Shown here: piece by piece, positions 39,477-50,518 of the stretch
Numbering within the stretch: position 1 is the stretch's first letter
How the letters are laid out: each line of letters opens with the position of its first letter
Source of the DNA: Distichodus sexfasciatus
Taxonomy: Eukaryota > Chordata > Actinopteri > Characiformes > Distichodontidae
DNA: 64,000 bases
NCBI GenBank assembly: GCA_032718565.1
Contig: JAVGVS010000023.1
Location: 3,184,777 to 3,248,776 of the forward strand
Direction: 5' to 3'
Notes under the pieces: generated by a model
Databases searched by the model: none
Seen by the model: only the letters and a program-made list of their open reading frames with translations
What the model was told of the DNA's origin: nothing
Position numbers and translations under genes: made by a program

Positions 39477-41888
39477 ATGAGAAAGTTGATCCTTACAGAG
39501 CAGCAGCGACACCTCAGTCAGGTTTTAATTTCGAAAATTCCGCAAGGTAAGTCAATTTATTCTGTTGAACGACGCACAATGCAGAACGGAACCATATTTG
39601 TTTAAAATGATTTTACGTCGAAAGATGACCACCTTGGCATCAAAAATCAAAGTAGTTTTCCCCCAAACCGTTTCGTGTTAAGTGTTGTTCGAAAGAAATC
39701 AGTCTGATTAATTTGAATAAAGGCTTAAAAGTGATACAAGTACATTTAAATGTGAAAGGGTTTAACTTGGTGGAATCTCGTTTTTAATATGATGCTTCAG
39801 ATAGTCTGTATGACGGCCTTATGATCATCTTTTAGGAACATTTTATTGGAGAATGCTTCGAATGAGGGGACAGTCAAGTCACAGAAACCTATGAAAAAAA
39901 CTAGCACCACTATTGCAGGTGGTGTTTAAAATCAAGTACTTTCATAGTGACCACCGTTTTCATCATTTTAATTTTTTGGCACAAATGTATCACCAAAATA
40001 GATTTGCCACAATGCCTCTCTTCTTCTTTGTCTCTTTCAATTTCTGTGTGTGCGTTTGTGTGTGTGTGTGTAGGATGGTGTGGTCCTGGGAGCAGACACA
40101 AGGGCCACTTCCAGTGAGGTTGTGGCAGATAAGATCTGTGCAAAATTCTACATTGCTCCAAACCTTATAGTAGAGAGTACACCCTAAATGAGTCCCTATT
40201 GCCTTTGCAAAACAACCAAAACAATTTTTACTTTAAAAATCTTGTTATCAGAAGACCGAGGGCACAACTGAATCTATAGGAACATAATTTCTGGTCACAT
40301 GAATTGCCCTTTACAATGGCAAAAAGTCACCTCAAAATTGCTTTAGAGATCCTGACTCATACACATGCTGTGTAGTTTTTGTTATTTGCTTACCCAGTTG
40401 TGGTGGAGCTGGGACTGCCGCAGACACTGAGAAAACTACAGACTTGCTTTCTTCCAACCTCACTATGTTTTCCATGAATTGCAACAGGAATCCCAGACTG
40501 GTCATGGCTGCAAACATTTTACAGGATATGCTTTTCAGGTGGGGGTGAAAATGACCTGCTATTATTTTGTGCTTTCAGTAACTGTAAGATGTCATGAGCA
40601 TTTTTAAGATGGATCATTTTGGTTTGAAAATTGTTGTCTGTTACTGTGCCATTTTGTTGTTTGCATTTATTACTTACTGTGTATAACAATTATCGAGGTA
40701 TGATTAGGGCAAATCTTAATTCTTGGCCAGGTAGACTGCTGCAAATCACATCTACAGGTGACTCTCTTTGGGAGCTTGGATAAGGTTCCATATACTGCCA
40801 TGGGTATGCATGTCACCCTTTTATATGCAGAAATGGTCTATGCACTCCCTTAATTGATGTTTTATAATCAAAAATCCCATTATTGAATGTACAATATGCT
40901 TTATTTTTAGTGCCTATGCAGGTTCTGGTGACTTAGCTGCAATGGGTGTACTGGAAGATAGGTTCAAAATCAATATGGAGGTAATGTTGTTTTTTGCAGT
41001 TATTTTTAATATGATTGTTCAAACTCAATATGGAGGTAATGTTGTTTTTTGCAGTTATTTTTTAATATGATTTTACCAAAATGCTTGCAATATTGGGTTT
41101 GATGAAGGTTACAACACTGATTATCTTAAATATCATTAATTCATTCGTATCCGAACAGCGTAATCTCAACTGTGGTCGTGGGCGGACCGGAGCCTATCCC
41201 GGGAACTACTGGCAGAAGGCGGGGAACAACCCTAGGGCACACTCACATTACGGGGTCAATTTAGAGATGCCAATTAACCTATAGTGCATGCTTTTGCATG
41301 CTACTGTGCCACCCATCGCACAAATATCAACATAATGTTAATCTCTTCTAATATCAAAAGCAGGAGGCCAAGACGATGATAAGTGGCGCCATTCATGCAG
41401 GCATCATAGGCGACCTGGGCTCAGGAACAATATTGACATGTGTCATCACACCAGCAAGGGGGTAGACTACATCAGACCCTACCAAGAGTCTGAATACAAA
41501 GACAAAAGGTGAGTCTTTTTATAGATTGCTGTGTTTGCAATAAATTTTAATAATCTCTACCGCGTTTATCATTTATCTGGGAGTTTAAAGAACATTTTTT
41601 AAGAAATAGAGATGGATGTAGGTTGGAAATTTATAAAGAATTTGATCCTAGCGTTTAATACAGTGGAGTCCTGGAAGCATATCAAAAGTCTATCAAAAGC
41701 TATGTTGGATTTTTTTCTACCAAGTTAATAGGCTTTGGTATGTTGTCATTATCTTCCTTTTTTCTGTCTCCCATAGAGCAAATAAGTATAAATACAAGCC
41801 AGGGACAACCCCAGTTTTGATGAATAAGGTGGAACGTCTGAAACTGGAGCTAGTGCAAGAGACGGTTCAACAAATGGAAACAGCTTGA
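39477..41888 (+). CDS. psmb13: Immunoproteasome beta-2-type subunit (PSMB13, beta-2i/MECL-1-like); several frame breaks
   Basis: Trypsin-like beta-2-class proteasome subunit of the teleost class I region. Approximate exons: 39477-39546, 39836-39914, 40075-40162, 40398-40539, 40694-40799, 40919-40980, 41365-41510, 41777-41888. Recognisable stretches are GFNFENSAR, TTIAG, DGVVLGADTRATSSEVVADK (Asp17, Arg19; Lys33 follows), AGTAADTEKTTDLLSSNL, GSGDLAAMGVLEDRFKINME, SGAIHAGIIGDLGSG and the C-terminal arm KVERLKLELVQETVQQMETA. Frame breaks occur near 39910, 40163, 40715 and 41430, mostly one- or two-base changes. The residue before Thr1 reads Ser instead of the usual Gly. No ATG lies in frame with exon 1, so the start is a guess. 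The last exon is clean. Confidence 0.8.
40971..41070 (+). repeat. Tandem 55-bp duplication across an exon end of psmb13
   Basis: The block starting caatatggaggtaatgttgt at 40971 recurs at 41026 nearly unchanged. It contains the last codons of an exon and its GT donor, so the donor site is present twice. Confidence 0.85.
41130..41310 (+). repeat. Dispersed teleost repeat in psmb13 intron
   Basis: Matches the 24.1 kb family: 'attcgtatccgaacagcgta', a truncated middle, and 'ggggtcaatttagagatgcc'. Confidence 0.6.
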
Positions 41889-42059
41889 GCTGAGAAAACA
41901 CGGAGGAAGAAATTAGATCACTGTTGTCATAGTTTGAATGAGATGAGGATATACTGATATTCCAATAAATAATTTTTTCCACTTTGGCATATTTCATTGC
42001 ATTTGCATGTCTAAAATGCACCTGTTCATACAGAGAATTCATTAGAAAATGTCTCTTTA

Positions 42060-42106
42060 TTGTTATTATTATTATTATGATTATTATTATTATGATTATT
42101 ATTATG

Positions 42107-42142
<36 letters not shown>

Positions 42143-42148
42143 GTTATT
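42060..42148. repeat. (ATT)n microsatellite
   Basis: Long att/atg run downstream of psmb13. The isoleucine-rich frame across it is an artefact. Confidence 0.95.
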
Positions 42149-42863
42149 ATACTGTTGCTTGCTCTGAAGGCTCATTTCTTTATATTCTATAATATTTTTA
42201 TATTCTGTATTATTGGTTTAATCTGCTGTCATCCAAATATATTTTTAGCTTTCATCCCATAATTACTTCATGAATTTCTATGTGAATTGTCTTAAAAGTA
42301 TTGTAAAACTACATTTGATTACTACATTTACTGAAATCTATTATGTCTGGAAGATATAAAATTACAATGTAGGACCTTGCACTAAATGAGACGCCATTTT
42401 ACTGGATCTGTCTTGTCCCTCGAATCTTAATTTTAACATATTAATTGATATATAAAATATTTGTGTGTAATAAAAAAAGATATAGAACAGTGGATATTCA
42501 GGGCGTTTAATACATTTGCTGACTTGACAAAATGTAATATCTACTGCTCAGAAGAAGAACAAAACGATCAGTAGCGTAAAATGTTAAAACAGCGACGCAA
42601 CCTCAAGACAGAAATCTTCCTAAAAACGAATGACGTCAACAGCCGAAATGTTCTCATTGGACATGCGTGCGCAAAAACTTCACAGATGAATGAGTATTCA
42701 TTTTTCTTTAAAAATGCTTTTGTTCTTTTTAAGCTATTCAAACGCTTAATCAAGATCATACTTTCTTTTAAAGTTTTTTTTTTAACTAATATGTGCTGTT
42801 TTTTCTACAGTGGCGATTATAAAATGTCAAATCGAAAGTAATCTAAAGCAGCATCTCTAAATC

Positions 42864-42873
42864 TTTCGGTTTC
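42864..42873 (-). promoter_or_regulatory. IRF-like site upstream of psmb8
   Basis: TTTCGGTTTC is the reverse complement of GAAACCGAAA (IRF consensus GAAANNGAAA), about 135 bp before the psmb8 ATG. Confidence 0.45.
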
Positions 42874-43006
42874 GACGGCAGGATATCGTCTTCCTTTGTT
42901 AGATCTGTTTTCGGTCAACACGGAGTGTTTTTTTTCCCCAGGACGGTGTTTATTTAGTATTTTTGAGGTTGGCTTTATATTGTTTTTTTTGGTTTGCAAA
43001 TACAAT

Positions 43007-45136
43007 ATGGCCCTGCTGGATATGGCGGATTTTTCGTCTTATTCCGGGTTCGGAAGACGCCGTTTGGTTCAGAGCGAACGCGGCCAACTGGACCGGACAA
43101 GTCACTACGCGTTTGGGCAGAAATCGCCCAGAATTTGCTGCCAGTTGGAAAAAGATGTGAGCAGTTCAAGTGGTTTTGACATTTTGGAATTTGGAGTTCG
43201 CACATTTGATAGCGTTCTAGATTAACTGGAGAACAAACGTTGTGTCTTAAATGCGAGTTTTCATTAAAAGTCATAATTGTTTACCTGCTTTAGGTTGCTT
43301 CAGGTTTTGTGGAGTTAACTCATAATGGACGGTGGACTGTGTGCCTAAAACAATTCACCTTACCACAGCCCCATTTAAAATACATTTTAAAAAACTAATA
43401 ACAGTACCACAACTCCTTTCACCTGTTCATTTTGGCCTGTGGCATATCCATCTTCTTAGGTGTATTTTTACTGTAACATTTTATCTTTATTCCCGTTCTT
43501 TAGCATGACTTACAATTTTAATGGTCACTTTTAAAATTCGCAAACAAGAATCAAATGTTTAATTGTTGGGTTTTAAATTGTAAAGAAAATCCTGCTCACA
43601 TGGTTGAAACCAACACAACACTGCCAGGAAGCAATGGACCTCTACGAGGAAGCGTCCATGCCTAGCACATACTGATAACCAAAATAAGTAATAACAAAGT
43701 AATGTATTTTAAAGGTTAAAAAGTTAACAGAATCGTTCTGTCCTCAGCCCTCAACTTTCCTGAAATCATGCATATGAGGACGGCATAATAAATGGGCATG
43801 AACCACGGAACCACGACTCTAGCTTTCAAGTTTCGACATGGTGTCATTGTGGCAGTTGACTCTAGACCTCGGCTGGTAGCCTTCACTGTTAGTAGGATGC
43901 TCGTCATTACAAGTTTTTTATTGCTTGTTAGAGGCGCTACAGGTTGTACTCACCTGTGTTCTGAAGTTGATACAAAGTTTGTGCAAAATTTGCAAGAAGC
44001 CATAATATAATCATATACAGACTAGTGTACCAAAGGCATTTTTGTACATCATTGCCAATGTTTTTTTTATGTCATTTACAGCATCAAAGGAGGCGAATAA
44101 GGTGATTGAGATCAACCCTTACCTGCTGGGGACCATGTCCGGGAGTGCTGCTGACTGTCAGTACTGGGAACGACTCTTGGCTAAAGAGTGCAGGTCTGTC
44201 TGAGCATGAGCACGAATGAAGTGTGCACATAGGGTACAGTTACCATTAGCAATGATATATATGTGTGTGTGTGTGTGTTGATCTCATAGACTCTTTCATA
44301 TTCCTAACATCTTTATTGATGCTAAAAACAGGTACTGACATCTTTTAGAATGCTAAGTTGGAACCTTAAACTAAACATGGTCTGCCTTTATATTTGTGTT
44401 AAATAATATATTTAATATATATACTTAGGTTAATATACTAATATATTTAGACTGATTTGAATCATGGAGAAATTCAATACACCACCACTACATTAAAGTT
44501 TTAGGGATCGGAAATGATATTATTATTCACTTTTTAGAGAGAATTTATATATGAAAAAAATAATTGTTAACTGTGTGTGTGTGTGTATTTTGTGCACTTC
44601 ATTCTCAGACTTTACAAGCTAAGCCCAATCAGAGGATCTCAGTGTCTGCAGCCTCCAAACTGCTTTCAACATGATGCTAGGTTATGGGGGCATGGGCCTC
44701 TCTGCTGGGCAGCAACATGATCTGCTGTAGTTAGGGACAAACAGGTGCAGTTATTGTGTGTGTGTGTGTGTGTGTGTGCATGTGTTTGTTGTTTTGTACA
44801 TTTTGACCAGATAGGACAGCACTAAAAACAGCAGGGGAATGCTGCAGTAACTTTCCATGCAATGGGCATGGGCACAGTAGACTTATCAGATGCCACTTCT
44901 GTGTGGTAGTTCAAAAATCCCCCAAATTTATAAAGAGAAAATTAGTGGTATTGTGTAAGTTTTGCTTTGTGTATGCTACATCAAAAATAGTTTCTGGATA
45001 GGCTACAGCTCTTTAAAAAGTAACTGCTTCTTATAATCTACTGAAAAAAAAATTAGTTAATTTAATAGTGTAACTAGTAAATAAAGTGTAATGATATTAG
45101 CCTCCCAACAGATAATTATGAAATAGTTGTATTTAT

Positions 45137-45204
<68 letters not shown>

Positions 45205-45742
45205 TATATATAGATATGATATGATTTTTGTCCCCCAGGGTCCCAGGTTGTGTACTCGTTGATGATAATGTACTTGGCGTCTCTCCAGAAGCTAGAATGT
45301 TTTCTACTGGTTGTGAGACAGCTATGCATATGGTGTGATTGACAGTGGCTACGTGTTGAGGACACTGTGGTGGAAAGAGGCCTATATAGGCTGGAGCCGT
45401 CGTGGCATTGCCATGCCACACACAGAGATGCCTACTCCGGTGGAGTTGTCAACCGTAAGCAACATTCCACTTCCACACTAACTGTGTGCACTTGCACTAT
45501 GATTCTTTAATGAGAATGTATTCATGTGCTCAATCCTTAAATGCACATCAAAGATTGTTAGTGAACAATAGTGTTTTAAAATTTATTTGTATCCTGAATG
45601 CTCGGTCACTGCCTATTCACAATGTGATGTAAATTTGTTTGTGGTTTTTTTTAGTGTATCACATGAAAAAGACGGCTGGATCAAGGTTTGCAAGGAGGAT
45701 GTGTCTGATCTGATCCATGAATACAGGAAAGGAATGTTCTAA
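43007..45742 (+). CDS. psmb8: Immunoproteasome subunit beta-5i (PSMB8/LMP7), A31 type; several frame breaks
   Basis: Chymotrypsin-like beta-5 subunit of the immunoproteasome. Exons: 43007-about 43225, about 43748-43911, 44083-44193, 44609-about 44740, about 45230-45454, about 45655-45742. Exon 1 starts MALLDMADFSSYSGFG, as PSMB8 does (MALL...). Exon 2 has HGTTTLAFKFRHGVIVAVDS with Thr1 and Asp17. Exon 3 is clean: SKEANKVIEINPYLLGTMSG, where Ala occupies mature position 31. Exon 5 carries AYGVIDSGY, RRGIA and DAYSGGVVN-like parts, and the last exon ends HEYRKGMF before TAA. Frame breaks are seen near 43130, 43750, 43868, 44622, 44670, 45240-45330 and 45668, often a lost base in a run. Splice sites survive. 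Identity is certain; functionality as read is not. Confidence 0.85.
45142..45202. repeat. (TA)n microsatellite in a psmb8 intron
   Basis: About 28 TA units just before psmb8 exon 5. Confidence 0.95.
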
Positions 45743-45799
45743 AGTAAGATCAGTCCTAACATGGTAGCTCTTGTCACCTGAACCTGAAACTGTTCAAAA

Positions 45800-46485
45800 T
45801 AAACAACAAAATAACAAACAAGTTTTAAACTGTTGTATTTATTTTTGAGGCACATAAGTCTTTCTGTGTACTCTTTTGTGTTTGGAAGTGCCCTGACATT
45901 TACATTTGAGGCCTAATGGTCACAAGGCTAAGGTCAAAATATAAGTGCTATTCAGAAGAGAGCTCTGTTCTATTATTTGTTTCTTTCTCTACACAATGTC
46001 TCTGATGGTTAAAAATTGTGTCACTATAAATGCTGGTTCATGAGCATAGTGTCATGCAATAAAACATATATATGCGATTAAGTTAAAATGTGTTTCTATT
46101 AAAATAAATGATTTCAAACATTTCAGGAATTTGAAACTGAAATCTTACAAGTTAAAGAACACCCTTCATGAATTTTCATCATTTCTTGAAAAAATAATTG
46201 GAGTATTTTGCTCTTCTGTCATCTGTCTTCTTCTTAGCCAGTTTTAATCTTATTTTGTCTCTCCAGTCTTATTTGTACTCCTTTTATACCTTTCTAGTGT
46301 TTAATATTTAATGCTATAGACACAGCTTTCAAATGTCTAACACCTTGTTCTGCAAACTATTCATTCACTCATTCATTATCTGAACCACTTAATCCCAACT
46401 GGGGTCATTGTGGTGGGCCCATCAGGACTTTGGATGAGGCAGGGACCAACGCCCTGGTGATTACCAACACACCATAGGCCACACA

Positions 46486-46547
<62 letters not shown>

Positions 46548-49500
46548 GTCTTGTATTACTATCTGTAGAGGTCCTTCCATAGACTCCATAATGACTAAAG
46601 TACATAATTTTACCTGCCCTAATCCTAACCCTAACCTTAACCTCAGTAACCAAAGCACATCTTTTACACTCTTTTACTTTCTCCAAATAAAACAAAAGCA
46701 CATTTTTTCTATAAAATTAGATTTTTTTTCCTCATGAGGACCTCTCCAAATGTCCCCTAAAGATCAAAAGACAGATAAAAAGTGATTTTGAGACAACAAG
46801 GTCCCCCACAATGCAATAAATACATGAACACACACACACACACACATTCATACCTGCGTAGCTACATCACATTATCTCCTTCTGATTCTTTCGTCGGTAT
46901 ATTTACTGCCTTTGTCGTTTAGCTTGTTTGGCTTATCAGGCCAGTGTAGGAAGTAGCGATGTAAGCAGGGGTTTTAATTTAAATGAGATCTGCTTAGGAG
47001 CATTGTATACTTAGAAATTCCCTGCTTCTTTAAATTCACACTTACTGCATTTACAAGATGTTCCCCATCAGGGAGACCTACATTGCCCATTAATAGCAAT
47101 GATCTCTGTGGAGCAACTTGGGGTTAAACTTCAACAGTAGTAGTTGAAGAGGCACGGTACAACTCTACACAAACTTTAACTTCTTGACCCATAAACTGAA
47201 TATCCTACTGGACTACCATTATTCTCCAGACTCAACTGACATTTTCAGAGCTGCTCTAGACTTACTACTCTGGACACTAAACCAGTTAGGTTTCACCCTT
47301 CCTTTAATTTCTGCTTATTTTTCCTCACAGTCACAAGACCTACAGTAGAAAGTTTCTCTGTTTTTCTTTCTGATTAGTGCTCATCTTCTGATAGTTGTAC
47401 GTTTGCTGTTCTTCAATAGGTGGCACATCATGCTTTTCTTTTCTTCACAATAACAAATAATCACTCAATTCCTATTCCAGCATATCCTCCAATTTTATAT
47501 GTCCCTTCCTGACAAAGTAAGTTTGACCTCCAAGCACAAGGGAATAAAAATACATAATTCTAGTTAAGTGTGTGTGTATTTTGGAGTCCAGAACATCTTA
47601 TCACAGAAAACACACACATAGTACACGCTAGTCTAAGACAAACTATGTTGTGCCATGAATGAATATTCATAGGGTTTCAATGTGATCATTGACTGCTGCA
47701 ACTTCTGCTCATCTAGTTAGATGTGTGCCTTTTAGTAGATATACTGACAACTGTGGAAGTACGGTCATCAGTATTCTTAAAACCTTTGCCCAGCATTCAG
47801 CTACATTCATGATAGTCTATTCAGCCGGATAGACTAAATGTAATACTATTTCTAAACTCATGCCAGAACAAAACGCTATCACAGACTACTAGGACTGTAA
47901 TATGTCAGCAAGACGGTCTGAACTGTGATCAATGAAGGAATCGCTGAAAAAACGCTGTACAACAGTAACATGCCGAACCTTTCCAGCTGGAATCTGGAAT
48001 GAGAGTCTCCACTTTCTTATCAAGACCCTCTGCCCTGAACCCCAGATTGCTCAAAGACTTGATTACTAGTGTGTTTTCAAGGTTTTTGGACAGTTTGCCT
48101 CTTGTTTTTAGTTCTCTTTTTTGTCCATGGTTTTTGGACTTGAAATTTTAATTTCATTAACCTAACTTTTGTATTAATATTATCACGTTTGTATTTTATG
48201 ACTGTACTTTTTAGCACATTATTTGGATTTATTTTGGGCACTGTATTATCATGCTTGTCTAACTACTGTATTAAAACTTACGATTTTTCTGTTCTGCTTT
48301 TGGGTCTCTGTCTGACACGTCATTGTTGTGCGACCTTTGAAGTCTCTTGCGACAAACATTGCTGATGCAGCTACAAATCACTTGAGACTACAGACTGTCA
48401 CAGCAGAACATTGCTGGTCTTCTACAACAACATGCTGTTCTATTCTCTGTGACAGGTTTTGCTCAGTCTGGTTGTCTTTAAAGCAGAATGGCATACATGT
48501 AGCTGTATATGCGGATTATGTCTCTTTCCATGCTAGACATGCTATAGAACTTGTTGTACCGTGTAGTTGTTAACTGAGAAAACGTTTCAGAACAGTAGGT
48601 TGAATTCATCATGCCATTTTTATTCAGCAAGTTTTTTGGCGGGAGCGGCATATAGAAAAGGTCTACTCAATTGTTCTTCCGTTTTGGGCCCCCAAAAGCT
48701 TTTGAATCTTGGTAGTATTTTTTCCATTTCTTGGTGTCCTCTTTTATTTCAAAAAGCCTCATCTATTTACGTTTATGTGGAATTTGGAGTCTGTCCATAA
48801 CCAGAATAATATGGTGCAGAAGGAAACAATGTGCTGTGCTAATGTCGTGAATGTGATTGAAAGGTTGACTAAAAGAATGGTAATGATAAGAGTCACAATT
48901 GTCACTACTAGTTGTCACTACTACCTGTCAGTTTCCCTCTCCAGGTTTATGTGTCATGTTGATCTGAATGTGCACAATAAATGAGGTACTAGAGCACTAA
49001 CATTCATATAAATAAATAGCCGACAACTTCTGCTACTGTACATTTTTGCACATTTTAGTCTTATTTAAGTCATCTTATTGTAAATATACAAATAGTATAT
49101 TTACTCGATTTATAAAATTGTTTTTATTGTTGCCTTAGTTGTAATATTTTTTGTATTTTGGTAAAACTGGAACCATGTCCTCTCATCTCATTCTATATTG
49201 TATATAGTTGATATAATAATATAGTTTACTTTGACTTTGATAACCAATCCTGTGGCACAAAAGGCCAGTTAAACTTATTTTTCATTAACTAAATAAAACA
49301 ACCGAACAAGGAACAAATACATATTTTTTTCAACATCTTCTTTCTTAGGTATATGTAGATATTAAATCAAATGCATATTTAGCCATTTATTTTCCAGGAG
49401 TCATTTATTATTATTCATATATAAAAGATTTCACTTTTATTTCATATGTACTTTTAGCCTTGTGAGATTGCTGTTGTCAGAAATATCATTGCCAGAGATT

Positions 49501-50380
49501 TTGTTTGAATTTGAATTGACTTAACTGAAGAAGAAAAACACTTGCAGCCAAGGTATTAATCAGAATATTTCAGAATACAAGCTAGTGTTCTGGTAAGTGC
49601 CTCAATTTTTAAAATTATGGCCTCTCATATAATCTGCCTTGGATGGATATTTATTTGGCTAGCGGCACCACTGAACATAGCAACATTTAAACATATGGTG
49701 AAGACACTAGAATTGCAGGCAATCCTAAACTCCATCAGGAGTCTGTGAAGGATATCGTGATCACTTGTGTTTACAGTTGAAAGATGCACCTGGGCTGACT
49801 ATGACCCAAACTTTCTGCACTTCAGCTGCTGACTTGACAAGCTGGGACCCACCTCTTTAACTATAAAACTTACCAGTTTCTAATAAAGTGTTTGTTGAAT
49901 TGATTAATCCCCAGGTTTACAGCTATATACAAAAAACTCAATTTATATATATAATTCTTCTTAATGCTTGGTGTTTTAAGGGTTTATGATGCTTTGATAT
50001 GATCTTTGTTTCCCAATTTACCTCGACCTAAAATCCGACGCTATTAAAACGGTTTGTGATGCTGGCAACAAGACATGACCTCTTTTGAACTTGGAGTTGA
50101 AATCGTGATTGCAAAATATGCAGCTGAACGCCTCTAGTGATGACCGTAAAAATTGTATAGAAAGCCTTGTTTTATGTTTTTCCTCAAGTGCTTTTGACAT
50201 GTAGCGCCATCACATGTCCCCTACACCTAACAGGAGACACAATATTTAGTATCACTTGAAAGAATGCGTATCTGCACTTTATATATTTTTTTGCTTTCCT
50301 AATAAAAGGGCTGAGAATCCGTGATCTCGACTGCGGCCTTCGTGTGTATGCGGTTATGAAATGTTCTGGCTGGTCGCAGA
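45800..50380. other. psmb8-tapbp intergenic interval
   Basis: No exon was recognised on either strand. It contains a dispersed repeat plus (AC)n at 46355-46545 and a SINE-like fragment near 47036-47130. A possible retroelement tail lies at about 48240-48330 (attaaaacttacgatttttc, then a 'gtctgacacgtca' phrase seen in fish repeats). The open frames near 48.3-49.0 kb match nothing recognised. Confidence 0.5.
46355..46545 (+). repeat. Dispersed teleost repeat ending in (AC)n
   Basis: Begins cattcactcattcattatct and includes cttaatcccaactggggtc, as in the 27.4 kb copy, then runs into about 26 AC units (46492-46543). Confidence 0.75.
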
Positions 50381-50391
50381 GTGGATACCAA

Positions 50392-50491
50392 GCGCATGCG
50401 CAGTGCTAATTTGAAAGTGAAAGCGTTGCTGGGGTATTTCGGGGGAAACCCGATGTTTGCTGTTGATTTGCAGAAATCCGACTTCACAGAA
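50392..50491 (+). promoter_or_regulatory. tapbp promoter elements: NRF1, ISRE, GAS
   Basis: An NRF1 palindrome GCGCATGCGC lies at 50392-50401, an ISRE-like GAAAGTGAAAGC at 50413-50424, and a STAT-type TTCACAGAA (TTCN3GAA) at 50483-50491. All are within 130 bp upstream of the tapbp ATG at 50519. Confidence 0.55.
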
Positions 50492-50518
50492 CATTTCATC
50501 GCCACGACCGTTAGAAAC

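Noticed and set aside
45116..45421. Minus-strand frames with IYIYIY runs near psmb8 exon 5
   Set aside because: They read the TA microsatellite and the antisense of psmb8.
48328..48984. Three overlapping 77-91 codon frames in the psmb8-tapbp interval
   Set aside because: No family resemblance, no shared frame and no splice pattern. They lie beside a likely retroelement tail.
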